Shown here piece by piece: positions 45,067-53,911 of a DNA stretch of 58,389 nt (position 1 is its first letter; every line of letters begins with the position of its first letter). This DNA comes from Alphaproteobacteria bacterium (GTDB lineage Bacteria; Pseudomonadota; Alphaproteobacteria; Rickettsiales; JABSSG01): contig JAUIIY010000009.1 of the NCBI GenBank assembly GCA_030431375.1, positions 1 through 58,389 on the forward strand. The letters are read 5' to 3'. The notes under the pieces are model-generated. The model was given only the letters and a program-made list of their open reading frames with translations, was not told the origin of the DNA and ran no database searches. Made by a program: the position numbers and the translations under genes.

Positions 45067-45492
45067 CTATTCATCATCGGCATCAATGTGAGTTTTTTCA
45101 TAATTTTCATGACGCTCTTGAGCTTCAATACAAAGGGTAGCAACTGGCCTAGCTTCTAATCTAGCAATACCAATAGGCTCTCCTGTTTCTTCACAATAAC
45201 CATAATCATCATTATTAATACGCTCGATTGCATGATCGATCTTTTCAAGCAATTTACGATATCTGTCTCTAGTTCTTAGCTCAAACGCAGTCTCAGTCTC
45301 AGCTGAAGCTCTATCATTAATATCAGGCTCATTTAAATTCTCCTCCCTCAAATGATCCATAGTTTCCTGAGCCTCTTCCAACAGTTCACTTTTCCAAGCA
45401 AGCAACTTTCTACGGAAATACTCTAACTGCTTGGGGTTCATGTATTCTTCATTTTCAGAAGGTTTATAATTAGCTTCAATTTCAATTTTCAT
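45067..45492 (-). CDS. dksA: RNA polymerase-binding transcription factor DksA (two-Cys type)
   Basis: At 141 aa. A long coiled coil (residues about 15-100) carries the acidic tip NEPDINDRASAETE; the C-terminal globular part reads YGYCEETGEPIGIARLEARP then TLCIEAQERHE. E. coli DksA has four zinc Cys; here the second of each pair is Thr and Ala, the form usual in alphaproteobacteria. DksA enters the polymerase secondary channel and works with ppGpp. GAGG 6 nt before ATG 45492 decides the start over an upstream TTG. Last gene of the PCuAC-tyrS-dksA cluster. Confidence 0.92.
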   Translation of the reverse strand: MKIEIEANYKPSENEEYMNPKQLEYFRRKLLAWKSELLEEAQETMDHLREENLNEPDINDRASAETETAFELRTRDRYRKLLEKIDHAIERINNDDYGYCEETGEPIGIARLEARPVATLCIEAQERHENYEKTHIDADDE

Positions 45493-45511
45493 TTGATTCC
45501 TCAAAATTCGG

Positions 45512-46756
45512 TTACTTCAGTAATATTTTAAGATGCTTCTTTTTTCCGCTGGAGATAGTTATACCCTCTTTTCCAAAATCTGCCAACGAAACAATTTGAT
45601 TTTCATCATGAATTTTTTCTTGATTGAGTTTAGCTCCACCACCTTTTATCAATCTTTTTGCAGCCCCGTTTGATTCCACTAAACCAGAAAGAGCCAATAA
45701 TTGAAAAACTGGAACACCTTCATTTAACATAGCCCTGTCTAAGAAAAACTCCTCTACACCTTCAATCATGCCTTTTTCAAAGACGTTTATAGCTGTTTCC
45801 TCTGCCTTTTTAGCTTCGAACTCACCGTGACACATCTTTGTAGCTTCAAAAGCCAAAAGCTTTTTGTAATCATTGATATTGGTTGATTCGTCGGCTTCGT
45901 ATTTGGTTATTAGATCACAATTAATGTCCGTGAAATATCTCATAAAACGGAAAACATCTGCATCTTCTGTATTTCTCCAAAATTGGTAATAATCATAAGA
46001 AGATAATTTATCCTCATTTAACCAAACTGCTCCACCTTCGGTTTTACCCATCTTAGCACCAGATGCTGTAGTAATCAAAGGAGTAGTTAAACCATATACT
46101 TCCTTACTCTCAATACGCCTAACCAACTCTACTCCGTTAATGATATTCCCCCATTGGTCAGAACCACCACATTGGATAAAACAATCATTATGTTGATTCA
46201 AATGCAAGAAATCATAACCTTGTAGAATCATATAGTTAAATTCTAGGAAGCTCATATTTTGTTCTCTTTCTAAGCGCAATTTGACACTTTCGAAACTAAG
46301 CATCCGATTGATAGAAAAATGCTTACCTATATCTCTTAAAAATTGCAGGTAATTTAATTTCGATAGCCAATCGTCGTTGTTCAACATCACGGCATCTGTT
46401 GCCCCATCACCAAAAGCAATAAATTTGGATAACGACTTTTTAATGCCTTCCATGTTACACTTGATGTCATCGTCCGTAAGAACTTTCCTAGCTTTATCTT
46501 TACCGGTTGGATCACCAATCTTGGTTGTACCACCACCAATTAAAACAATAGGTTTGATGCCATATTTTTGGAATAGTCTTAACGTCATTATCTGCATCAA
46601 ACTTCCCACATGCAAAGATTCTGCAGTACAATCAAAACCAATATAAGCAGATACTATACCTTCATGCGCCAATTTTTTTACTAACGATTCTTCATCGGTA
46701 CATTGATAAAAAAAACCTCTATCTTTAAACTCTTGAATAAATGAAGCTCTTTCCAT
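45512..46756 (-). CDS. tyrS: tyrosyl-tRNA synthetase
   Basis: Class I synthetase, 414 aa. The HIGH motif reads HVGS (49-52) in FDCTAESLHVGSLMQ, the KMSKS loop reads KMGKT (about 235) in TTASGAKMGKTEGG, and the tyrosine-binding QCGGSDQWGNI block is present. The C-terminal S4-like RNA-binding domain contains AAKRLIKGGGAKLN. It starts 2 bp after the PCuAC gene and ends 19 bp before dksA, indicating one transcript. Confidence 0.95.
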   Translation of the reverse strand: MERASFIQEFKDRGFFYQCTDEESLVKKLAHEGIVSAYIGFDCTAESLHVGSLMQIMTLRLFQKYGIKPIVLIGGGTTKIGDPTGKDKARKVLTDDDIKCNMEGIKKSLSKFIAFGDGATDAVMLNNDDWLSKLNYLQFLRDIGKHFSINRMLSFESVKLRLEREQNMSFLEFNYMILQGYDFLHLNQHNDCFIQCGGSDQWGNIINGVELVRRIESKEVYGLTTPLITTASGAKMGKTEGGAVWLNEDKLSSYDYYQFWRNTEDADVFRFMRYFTDINCDLITKYEADESTNINDYKKLLAFEATKMCHGEFEAKKAEETAINVFEKGMIEGVEEFFLDRAMLNEGVPVFQLLALSGLVESNGAAKRLIKGGGAKLNQEKIHDENQIVSLADFGKEGITISSGKKKHLKILLK

Positions 46757-46758
46757 TC

Positions 46759-47202
46759 TTAATCTCTCATTTTTTTCACTGGGACGTTCAATGTTATCTT
46801 ACCAGCCTTCTCAAATGTCAAAGTAATTTTAAAATTATCTCCTGGCTTCAAAGATTTTTTTAAACCCATAACCATAACATGCAAACCCTTTGGCTTTAAC
46901 TTTACTTTCACACCCTTTGGCAAAGCTAACCTATTAATATGAACCATCTGAGAAATGCCTTGCTCTATAACAGTTTTATGCAATTCACACATATTGGCAA
47001 TTTCTGTATGCGCAGCAATAATATAATCCATATCACCTGTGTTTTCTATAGTCATATATATGGCTGAATTTTTACTTTGCCCAAAAGATTGTCTGGCCCA
47101 AACATCTTTAATATGAATATTTTTAGCAAGCTTATCATGTTTTTCACACGCACCTGCAGCAAAATTAATTAGCAAAAATATACAACAGAGAATTTTTTTC
47201 AT
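46759..47202 (-). CDS. periplasmic copper chaperone, PCuAC family
   Basis: At 147 aa with an N-terminal signal peptide (KKILCCIFLLINFAAGA, cleavage near residue 18). Copper-site residues of the H-x10-M-x21-H-x-M motif are in place: His in CELHKTVIEQ, Met in GISQMVHI, then HVM in KGLHVMVMG. PCuAC proteins deliver Cu(I) to cytochrome c oxidase in the periplasm. It is clustered with tyrS and dksA, an unusual pairing likely reflecting genome compaction. Confidence 0.88.
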   Translation of the reverse strand: MKKILCCIFLLINFAAGACEKHDKLAKNIHIKDVWARQSFGQSKNSAIYMTIENTGDMDYIIAAHTEIANMCELHKTVIEQGISQMVHINRLALPKGVKVKLKPKGLHVMVMGLKKSLKPGDNFKITLTFEKAGKITLNVPVKKMRD

Positions 47203-47268
47203 TTATAAACCTTGCTTAATTCAGAGTAAATTAAGGCTTTTATACAAAGAATTAATATAAAAAACAAG

Positions 47269-47901
47269 TTATGTATCTTGGAAACCATATTTATTGGAAG
47301 ATAAAAAAAACAAATCTTTTAAACTTTCATCTTTATTTCTGATCCGCGATATATGGGTTTCGACTGTGTGGGTATTTGCTTCATCATTATACCCGAACAC
47401 CTTCTCAAGGATTTCTCCTTTCTTTGCCACTTTACCGGGTTTATCTGCTATAAAAGACAGTAATTTTGCTTCTTTGGCTGTTAAATCAAAGAATTTAAGC
47501 TCTTCTCCCTTCTTCACCAATAATTTCCGTTTTAAACTATTAAGATATGCAAATTTGTTAAGTTCAAGTAAATATAAACCAAAATTATTCATATTCTCCT
47601 TAACTGTATCTATTTTCTTCTTGAGATCTGAGTATTGAAAAGGTATTGAAAGAACGGAGCAATCTACTTTCTTCTGCTCGCAGCCCAGGATCACAGTTGG
47701 CAAAAAATAATACATAAATTCAGAAAGATACACAGATTCGTTAATCAAAAGATTTTGCTGATTTGGATTAATCTTGGCAATCAACTCCTTTTCAGAGGAT
47801 AAAGTTAAAATCACATCTTCCGGATATATTTGCTCCAAGACTTCTTGCACAAATCCCCCTTTTGATAGTATAAATATTCTATATTCTTTCGGTACTAGCA
47901 T
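47269..47901 (-). CDS. OmpR/PhoB-type winged-helix regulator with degenerate receiver domain, 210 aa
   Basis: The C-terminal 85 residues are a Trans_reg_C winged helix: FFDLTAKEAKLLSFIADKPGKV, ILEKVFGYNDEANTHTVETHISRIRNK and SSNKYGFQ. The N-terminal 120 residues have receiver-like length, but no obvious phosphoacceptor Asp in the usual place, so control by phosphorylation is doubtful. Its ATG (47901) directly abuts the ATG of divergent ribA (47902), with no intergenic base and no SD. Target genes unknown. Confidence 0.8.
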   Translation of the reverse strand: MLVPKEYRIFILSKGGFVQEVLEQIYPEDVILTLSSEKELIAKINPNQQNLLINESVYLSEFMYYFLPTVILGCEQKKVDCSVLSIPFQYSDLKKKIDTVKENMNNFGLYLLELNKFAYLNSLKRKLLVKKGEELKFFDLTAKEAKLLSFIADKPGKVAKKGEILEKVFGYNDEANTHTVETHISRIRNKDESLKDLFFLSSNKYGFQDT

Positions 47902-48963
47902 ATGTTGAGCAAATTATTTCAAAAAATTGATCAGAACCAGATTGTAATCAAAATTGAACGAGCTATCAACGATTTAAGGAAGGGATTACCGGTAATTTTG
48001 GATAATAACTACCTGGTTTTTGCTAGTGAAACCATAGAGGAAGAGTTTTTACACAATCTGGATAGTTGTCACAAAACCCTTATAGTAACTAAGAATAGGG
48101 CAAATACGATTGGTATAAAGACCAATAAGAATATCGGTATTAAAATTGACATCTTATCACTTAAATACATCGAAAATCTTTGTTTAGAGGCAAACTATAG
48201 AACCAGTAACACGGAATTTGATCACCAAACTATATACGACAATATAGTGAATTTAATGAATTTATCTGAATTATTGCCTTCCGCAATTATTGTAAAAGAT
48301 ATTCCATTTAATACAAATCTGATTCACATAAAATCCGAAGAGATCGAGCAATATTCCAAGGATGCTAATAAAAATTACAATGAAATATGTACGGCAAAGA
48401 TTGATTTACCTTATGCTAAAAATGTAAAATTTACTGCTTTCAGACCAATAATAGGAGGGAAAGAACACTACGCTATTATTATTGGCAAACCTGAGTCAGT
48501 TGGTTCCCCTCTAGTTAGAATTCATTCATCTTGTTACACCGGGGATTTGTTGCAATCGCTATCTTGTGACTGTTATGAACAATTAAAGAATTGCATTGAA
48601 CTAATTTATTCTTCACCAGAAAAAGCTGGCATTATTGTCTATCTGATGCAGGAAGGAAGAGGCATTGGACTCACGAACAAACTAAGAACCCAAAGCTTAC
48701 AAGAAAACGGCCATGATATAGTGGATTCTAGTGTATTCCTAGGATTTGGAGATGACGAAAGATCATATGTTGTTGCTAGCAAAATATTAGAAAAACTGCA
48801 TGTCAAGAAACTAAGACTCCTTACAAACAACCCTAACAAAGTCAGAGCCTTGGAAGAATGCGGTGTTAAAGTAGATGGTATTATCCCTTTAATAAGTGAA
48901 AAGACCAAAAATTCAGCATTTTTTAAGGTCAAGGTAGAAAAATTAGGCCATCTAGACAAATAA
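47902..48963 (+). CDS. ribA: GTP cyclohydrolase II with N-terminal DHBP-synthase-like domain
   Basis: At 353 aa. The C-terminal half (about 165-350) is a complete GTP cyclohydrolase II: zinc-site HSSCYTGDLLQSLSCDC, LMQEGRGIGLTNKLR with the catalytic Arg, and LLTNNPNKVRALEECGV. It opens GTP for riboflavin synthesis in the cytosol. The N-terminal half resembles a RibB domain by position (AINDLRKGLPVILDN) but lacks the recognisable acidic motifs, so it is probably inactive. Convergent with the 477-aa gene. Confidence 0.88.
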   Translation: MLSKLFQKIDQNQIVIKIERAINDLRKGLPVILDNNYLVFASETIEEEFLHNLDSCHKTLIVTKNRANTIGIKTNKNIGIKIDILSLKYIENLCLEANYRTSNTEFDHQTIYDNIVNLMNLSELLPSAIIVKDIPFNTNLIHIKSEEIEQYSKDANKNYNEICTAKIDLPYAKNVKFTAFRPIIGGKEHYAIIIGKPESVGSPLVRIHSSCYTGDLLQSLSCDCYEQLKNCIELIYSSPEKAGIIVYLMQEGRGIGLTNKLRTQSLQENGHDIVDSSVFLGFGDDERSYVVASKILEKLHVKKLRLLTNNPNKVRALEECGVKVDGIIPLISEKTKNSAFFKVKVEKLGHLDK

Positions 48964-48967
48964 AGAG

Positions 48968-50401
48968 TTACATCCCCATCGAAACTTTTTTCGATGAAAC
49001 ATTTACAGTCTTTGTGGTTGTACCCCCAGAATTATGGTCTAACTCTGTAACAACTTCCTGTGCCTCAGAAGATTGCACCTCAGGTTTGGATGGCATTTCT
49101 TTTGTCGAAACTGTTGCAGTTGAGCTCGCACCTGCTTTCTTTAAGATATGCGCTAAAACGTCTAAACCATCTACACCAGATACTCCATAACGATTATCAA
49201 CTGACGCTGCCCTTCTTGGGGTAGCGTTTACATCACCAATCACCGATGCATCTAGACCTTCTACTACTGTGCTGTCATCAATTAATTTCGCTAACGACTC
49301 CTTACCAGCTCTTTTTCCTGGTGGTAATACACCACCATTTCTTCTCGCAACAATAGCTTCTGCTCTTGCTAATATTGGTTTTGCATCTGCCTTATTTGCA
49401 GTCACTTCTGTTTTTTGCTCCTCTAAACTACTTAACATTTCCTTTTGCTTTCTTATTTCTTCATCGATTCTCGCCTTTAAATCATGGATTTGAGAATCCA
49501 ATTCGTAATCAACTTCTTTTTCAATTTTCATTGCTTGCTTTTTTGAAGCCATTGGTCTTTTTGTGGCTTTTAACACGTGGGCAACTCTTGATCTACCGTA
49601 AAAAATCGCGTTCGATATTTTACGAAAGCTATTCATCAAGGCATTTGAAGTCATGTAACCTATGGCTCCCCCTGATACAAGAGTGGCAAAACCATATGCT
49701 GGAAACAATTTTGCGGCAATAATCATGCCTGCTGCTGTAATCCCCCCTCTGATCACAGGAGTAACAGGTATAAGAGGCAATTTTTTTAAATTTTTTAGAC
49801 TGAATTTTTTTCCTTTTACAGCATCTATAAAATCACGAAACTTCTTCTTCCAGTTGATTATACCTTTTTGCCTTGCTAGCCTAGCTTTAACTATCGCTTT
49901 ACGCCTGCTTGTACGATCAATCACAGCCCTAGTGATTTGCTGCTGCTGATCTTGGCTTAATCTGTCATCCAAACTGCTAACAAATAATGCTGCATGAATA
50001 GCATATTCATCATCCTCAACATCATTTGATACATCATCAACTGCAATCTGATATTCTTGCTCTTTCCCTTGCAAAGAAATAGATTCACCAGAATAACCTA
50101 TGACAAATAGCTCTAACCAATCTCTGCGAATAGCAGGGTAGTTTTGTAGGTAAGATAGCAGATTATTTGCGCATTTTTCTGCATCTTTCTCAATGGCCAT
50201 CGGCTCCTGATCAGAAACATAATTAACATAATCGCGCGCCTTCATCGCAAAAATAATAGCAAACATGTTAGAGAGAGTAGAAACCTCGCTTATATCAAGC
50301 TTTCCCTTGCATTTCGACATGATGGCATCTTTATACAGATCGATATTGACCCATTGCCCGAAATCCTGTTTTTTAATGATCGCTTCGTTCTGCTTTGTCA
50401 T
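48968..50401 (-). CDS. hypothetical protein with hydrophobic centre and coiled coil, 477 aa
   Basis: No family is recognised. Residues 1-170 are acidic and helical. Residues about 178-215 are strongly basic (RRKAIVKARLARQKG). Residues about 216-255 are hydrophobic and Gly/Ala-rich (GGITAAGMIIAAKLFPAYGF), perhaps one or two membrane segments. Residues about 295-345 form a coiled coil (EIRKQKEMLSSLEEQKTE), and the tail is disordered and Ser/Thr/Val-rich. It overlaps the upstream 159-aa gene by 29 bp and is 4 bp from convergent ribA. Plausible effector or membrane-associated protein. Confidence 0.6.
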   Translation of the reverse strand: MTKQNEAIIKKQDFGQWVNIDLYKDAIMSKCKGKLDISEVSTLSNMFAIIFAMKARDYVNYVSDQEPMAIEKDAEKCANNLLSYLQNYPAIRRDWLELFVIGYSGESISLQGKEQEYQIAVDDVSNDVEDDEYAIHAALFVSSLDDRLSQDQQQQITRAVIDRTSRRKAIVKARLARQKGIINWKKKFRDFIDAVKGKKFSLKNLKKLPLIPVTPVIRGGITAAGMIIAAKLFPAYGFATLVSGGAIGYMTSNALMNSFRKISNAIFYGRSRVAHVLKATKRPMASKKQAMKIEKEVDYELDSQIHDLKARIDEEIRKQKEMLSSLEEQKTEVTANKADAKPILARAEAIVARRNGGVLPPGKRAGKESLAKLIDDSTVVEGLDASVIGDVNATPRRAASVDNRYGVSGVDGLDVLAHILKKAGASSTATVSTKEMPSKPEVQSSEAQEVVTELDHNSGGTTTKTVNVSSKKVSMGM

Positions 50402-50852
50402 CTTTATGCCTCAAATTTTCCAACAAATCACCCATTTGGACTAAATATTCTTGAACTTCAGTTTTAAGCTTTTCTACATTCTCTTTATTTCTATTATCTT
50501 CAAGTTCAATTTCACTGAATATATGTAGCTCAACAAATATTAAATCTAACAGTTTTTTTAGAGCAATAATATTTTTTTCTTCATCACCCACCAACTTATT
50601 CATAGGGATTTTATTCTGTATAACCTTGCCATATTTATGGATCAATCCTATAACTACCAATAAATCATCCTCATTTTTGCACTTAATAGTTACATCAAGC
50701 TGTCCCGCGGAGTTGATTGACACACCCTGCCTAAAATCCATTGCTTTAAATATGGAATGGACTATATTGGAAATGTATGAGATTAAAGAAATCGTTGGAT
50801 GAACGTGTTTTCTTGAAACATTAATGGTAAATTTCAGCTCTTTATCACTCAT
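50373..50852 (-). CDS. hypothetical protein, 159 aa
   Basis: This small charged protein has no signal peptide. The first 80 residues look alpha/beta (LKFTINVSRKHVHPTISLIS), and the C-terminal 60 are helical with a Lys/Glu-rich coiled-coil pattern (IELEDNRNKENVEKLKTEVQ). Its end overlaps the start of the 477-aa gene by 29 bp, implying coupled translation and perhaps a complex, as with a chaperone and its substrate. It is divergent from ftsK. Function unknown. Confidence 0.55.
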   Translation of the reverse strand: MSDKELKFTINVSRKHVHPTISLISYISNIVHSIFKAMDFRQGVSINSAGQLDVTIKCKNEDDLLVVIGLIHKYGKVIQNKIPMNKLVGDEEKNIIALKKLLDLIFVELHIFSEIELEDNRNKENVEKLKTEVQEYLVQMGDLLENLRHKDDKAERSDH

Positions 50853-50978
50853 ATAAATATAAAATTATCTATTTTTAGTTTAATATCTAATGTTATTATA
50901 CAACATTCACTTGATTTAATAAAGCGTAAATAATTGTTAATCTTTAATTTTTATTAAATTTCAGCTAAATCTATTATT

Positions 50979-53240
50979 ATGAAAAATAAATCCGATACAG
51001 CAAAAAAAACCTTCTTTTCCCTGTTAATTGGAGTTGCTCTCCTTACAATAACCGCTATTGCTTTCATTTCAGTCATTACATTTAATCCCGATGATCCTAA
51101 TTTCAATAATATCAGCTCATCTGAACCAACTAATTTTTTTGGCTCTTTTGGTGCCATAACAGCGGATATGATGCTACAATTATTCGGATATGGCTCTTAC
51201 TTAATTATCACCATACCCTTTATCTGGGCGCTGCAATCTCTAACTTACTACGATAATTATAATTTTTTTGTTAGATTCTTTGGTTACCTGGCTACGACAC
51301 CATTATTCTTAGCCTTTATATCTGCTTTTGCAACTTCCCCAGAATGGATATTCATCTCATATGGTGGCACAATGGGAAATTTATTATACATATATTTTCT
51401 CAACCTACATATTGAGCAATTTGAATATTTTATTTTCTCCGGATTTGTTATCTCTTTATACTTTGCTTTAGGGTTCAGAGCCGATTTATGGGTGAGCTCG
51501 GTAAAATGCCTTGCCTCCTTTGTTTGGAGCGCAATATATCGAAGCCTTTCAGCAACAAAATTTGCAATCATAAAATTGTTTCGTCTTAGAGAGAAACTTA
51601 TAAATAATGATGATAACTCACTTTCTATCGCTGAAGAAGATTCATTTGATGAAATTTCTGAAGAAAAAGTTCCAGCATTAAAAAAACAAACTTTGCCAGC
51701 AACTAAACCCAAAGCCAAGCTAGGCAAAATTTCAAATAGTGAGATTTTCAAACTTCCTGATGTAGATTTGTTAAATAAGCTGAATATTAGTACCAATAAG
51801 AAGAATCTTTCTCCAAAACAGCTTGAAGCAAATTCAAATGCCTTAGAGGAGATCTTAAAAGATTTTGGAGTTAGAGGTGAAATTGTTGGCGCCTACCCTG
51901 GCCCAGTAGTTACTTTATATGAATTTTCACCGGCAGCAGGAACAAAATCTTCTAGAGTCATTGGCCTAGCTGATGATATCGCCAGAACAATGTGCGCTAA
52001 TTCGGCCCGTCTTTCAGTCATTCCAGGTAAAAACTCTATCGGTATAGAGCTGCCAAATGATTCAAGAGAAGTAGTTTACCTTCGGGAAATGATAGAAAAT
52101 GACAATTATGCCATGACTAGTAAAAAACTTCCTATTATTCTTGGGAAAGATATTAGCGGCAATGCTATCACGGCAGATCTTGCTTCCATGCCACATTTGC
52201 TTGTGGCGGGCACAACAGGTTCTGGTAAATCAGTAGCAATCAATACCATGATATTATCTCTTCTCTATAAGCTTTCCCCTGAAGAATGTAAATTCATCAT
52301 GATTGACCCAAAAATGTTAGAATTGTCTATTTATGATGGCATCCCCCACCTTCTTTCACCTGTAGTAACAGAGCCCAACAAAGCTGTTACTGCCCTTAAA
52401 TGGGTCGTTAGAGAAATGGAAAATCGTTACCGTCTAATGTCACATGTCAGTGTGCGAAATATTGATGGCTATAATCAAAAGATAAAACAAGCAATCGAAA
52501 ATAATACAACAATTGAACATAAGGTTCAGATCGGCTTTGATCCAGAAACTGGGAAACCTCAATATGAAAGTCGGGAAATAGAGAAAAAGTCCCTTCCCTA
52601 TATTGTGGTAATAGTTGATGAAATGGCAGATCTGATGATTGTAGCTGGCAAAGAAATTGAGGGCTCAATTCAAAGACTTGCCCAAATGGCTAGGGCAGCT
52701 GGTATACATATTATTATGGCTACTCAACGTCCATCCGTTGATGTTATCACCGGTGTCATAAAAGCCAATTTTCCAACCAGAATCAGTTTCCATGTTACAT
52801 CCAAAATTGATAGCAGGACGATCTTAGGTGAAATGGGTGCCGAGCAACTCCTTGGTAAAGGAGATATGCTATTTATGTCTGGTGGCAGTAAAATTAAAAG
52901 AGTTCACGGACCTTTTGTTGATGATAAAGAAGTCGAAAATGTTGTAAAATACCTCAAAAACCAATCTCAACCAGATTATTCTGTTGACATAACCGAGGAA
53001 GATGGTAACAACATAAATGATGTTGCGGTAAGTGAAGAGGGCGATGATCTATATAAACAAGCGGTTGAATTAGTAATCAGGGAAGGAAAAGCTTCAACCA
53101 GCTTTTTACAAAGATATTTTAAAATCGGCTATAATCGCGCAGCTAGCATCATCGATGAAATGGAAAGAAATGGCGTGGTTAGCCCAGCTAATCATGTTGG
53201 TCGCAGAGAGATTTTGGTAGGTAAAGGAAATGAGATTTAA
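50979..53240 (+). CDS. ftsK: DNA translocase FtsK
   Basis: At 753 aa. Four membrane segments lie in residues about 12-170, then a short acidic linker and the motor domain (about 270-660): Walker A AGTTGSGKSVAIN (about 410-422), Walker B region YIVVIVDEMADLM, and MATQRPSVDVITGVIKANFP. The C-terminal winged-helix gamma domain, which reads KOPS sites, is intact (SFLQRYFKIGYNRAASIIDEMER). It pumps DNA at the division septum and couples it to XerCD. The linker is much shorter than in E. coli. Overlaps lolA by 11 bp. Confidence 0.96.
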   Translation: MKNKSDTAKKTFFSLLIGVALLTITAIAFISVITFNPDDPNFNNISSSEPTNFFGSFGAITADMMLQLFGYGSYLIITIPFIWALQSLTYYDNYNFFVRFFGYLATTPLFLAFISAFATSPEWIFISYGGTMGNLLYIYFLNLHIEQFEYFIFSGFVISLYFALGFRADLWVSSVKCLASFVWSAIYRSLSATKFAIIKLFRLREKLINNDDNSLSIAEEDSFDEISEEKVPALKKQTLPATKPKAKLGKISNSEIFKLPDVDLLNKLNISTNKKNLSPKQLEANSNALEEILKDFGVRGEIVGAYPGPVVTLYEFSPAAGTKSSRVIGLADDIARTMCANSARLSVIPGKNSIGIELPNDSREVVYLREMIENDNYAMTSKKLPIILGKDISGNAITADLASMPHLLVAGTTGSGKSVAINTMILSLLYKLSPEECKFIMIDPKMLELSIYDGIPHLLSPVVTEPNKAVTALKWVVREMENRYRLMSHVSVRNIDGYNQKIKQAIENNTTIEHKVQIGFDPETGKPQYESREIEKKSLPYIVVIVDEMADLMIVAGKEIEGSIQRLAQMARAAGIHIIMATQRPSVDVITGVIKANFPTRISFHVTSKIDSRTILGEMGAEQLLGKGDMLFMSGGSKIKRVHGPFVDDKEVENVVKYLKNQSQPDYSVDITEEDGNNINDVAVSEEGDDLYKQAVELVIREGKASTSFLQRYFKIGYNRAASIIDEMERNGVVSPANHVGRREILVGKGNEI

Positions 53241-53874
53241 CAGCTTTGTACTTGTAGTTTGTTTATTAATACAAGGAGCTGCGTTCTCTGCTGAAAAAGA
53301 GGAATTCTCACCAACTCCTCCTACATTCTCAAAAAAATCAAAACAGCAAGTGAAAATAGCAGAGGAATATCTAAATTCCATCAAAAATCTTTCAGCTAAT
53401 TTCATTCAAACTGACGAATTTGGTAATATTCAAAAAGGGACCATCTATCTCTCAAAACCTGGTAAAATGCGCTGGGAATATACCGATCCGCATGAAATAT
53501 TGATTGTCATAAATGATAGAGATATGGTGCATTTCGACAAAAAATTGGACCAAATAAGTTATTTTTGTTCCAGGAATGAGTTTATAAATTTACTTATAAA
53601 AGAAAACATAAATTTTAAGACAGACGGGCTTTACGTAAAGAGTCTGAAATATAATGATCATATATTGCGAGTGATATTGGGCAAAAAGGGCTCTCCTGGT
53701 TCTTTAACTTTGCAATTTAAGAAGGACCCATTCCAAATCAAGAAACTAACAATAGTTGATGAAGCCCAAGAGCATATTGATATTACTCTGCTTGATATAG
53801 ATCACCCAGACAGTCTAAAATCTTCGTATTTTGAATTTACCGACCATAAATATCTACGCAAAAAGAGATACTAA
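53230..53874 (+). CDS. lolA: outer-membrane lipoprotein carrier protein LolA-like
   Basis: At 214 aa with a signal peptide (SFVLVVCLLIQGAAFSA, cleavage near residue 21). LolA landmarks include YLNSIKNLSANFIQTDEFGN, GTIYLSKPGKMRWEYTDPHE and a later SLTLQFKKDPFQIKKLTIVD. It ferries lipoproteins across the periplasm from the inner membrane to LolB or the outer membrane. The ftsK-lolA order with an 11-bp overlap is common in alphaproteobacteria. It may serve the lipoprotein pair at 33837-35032. Confidence 0.88.
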   Translation: MRFNSFVLVVCLLIQGAAFSAEKEEFSPTPPTFSKKSKQQVKIAEEYLNSIKNLSANFIQTDEFGNIQKGTIYLSKPGKMRWEYTDPHEILIVINDRDMVHFDKKLDQISYFCSRNEFINLLIKENINFKTDGLYVKSLKYNDHILRVILGKKGSPGSLTLQFKKDPFQIKKLTIVDEAQEHIDITLLDIDHPDSLKSSYFEFTDHKYLRKKRY

Positions 53875-53911
53875 TAATTTCTCAGTTAGAGCAAATTCTA
53901 TATAGGAACTG

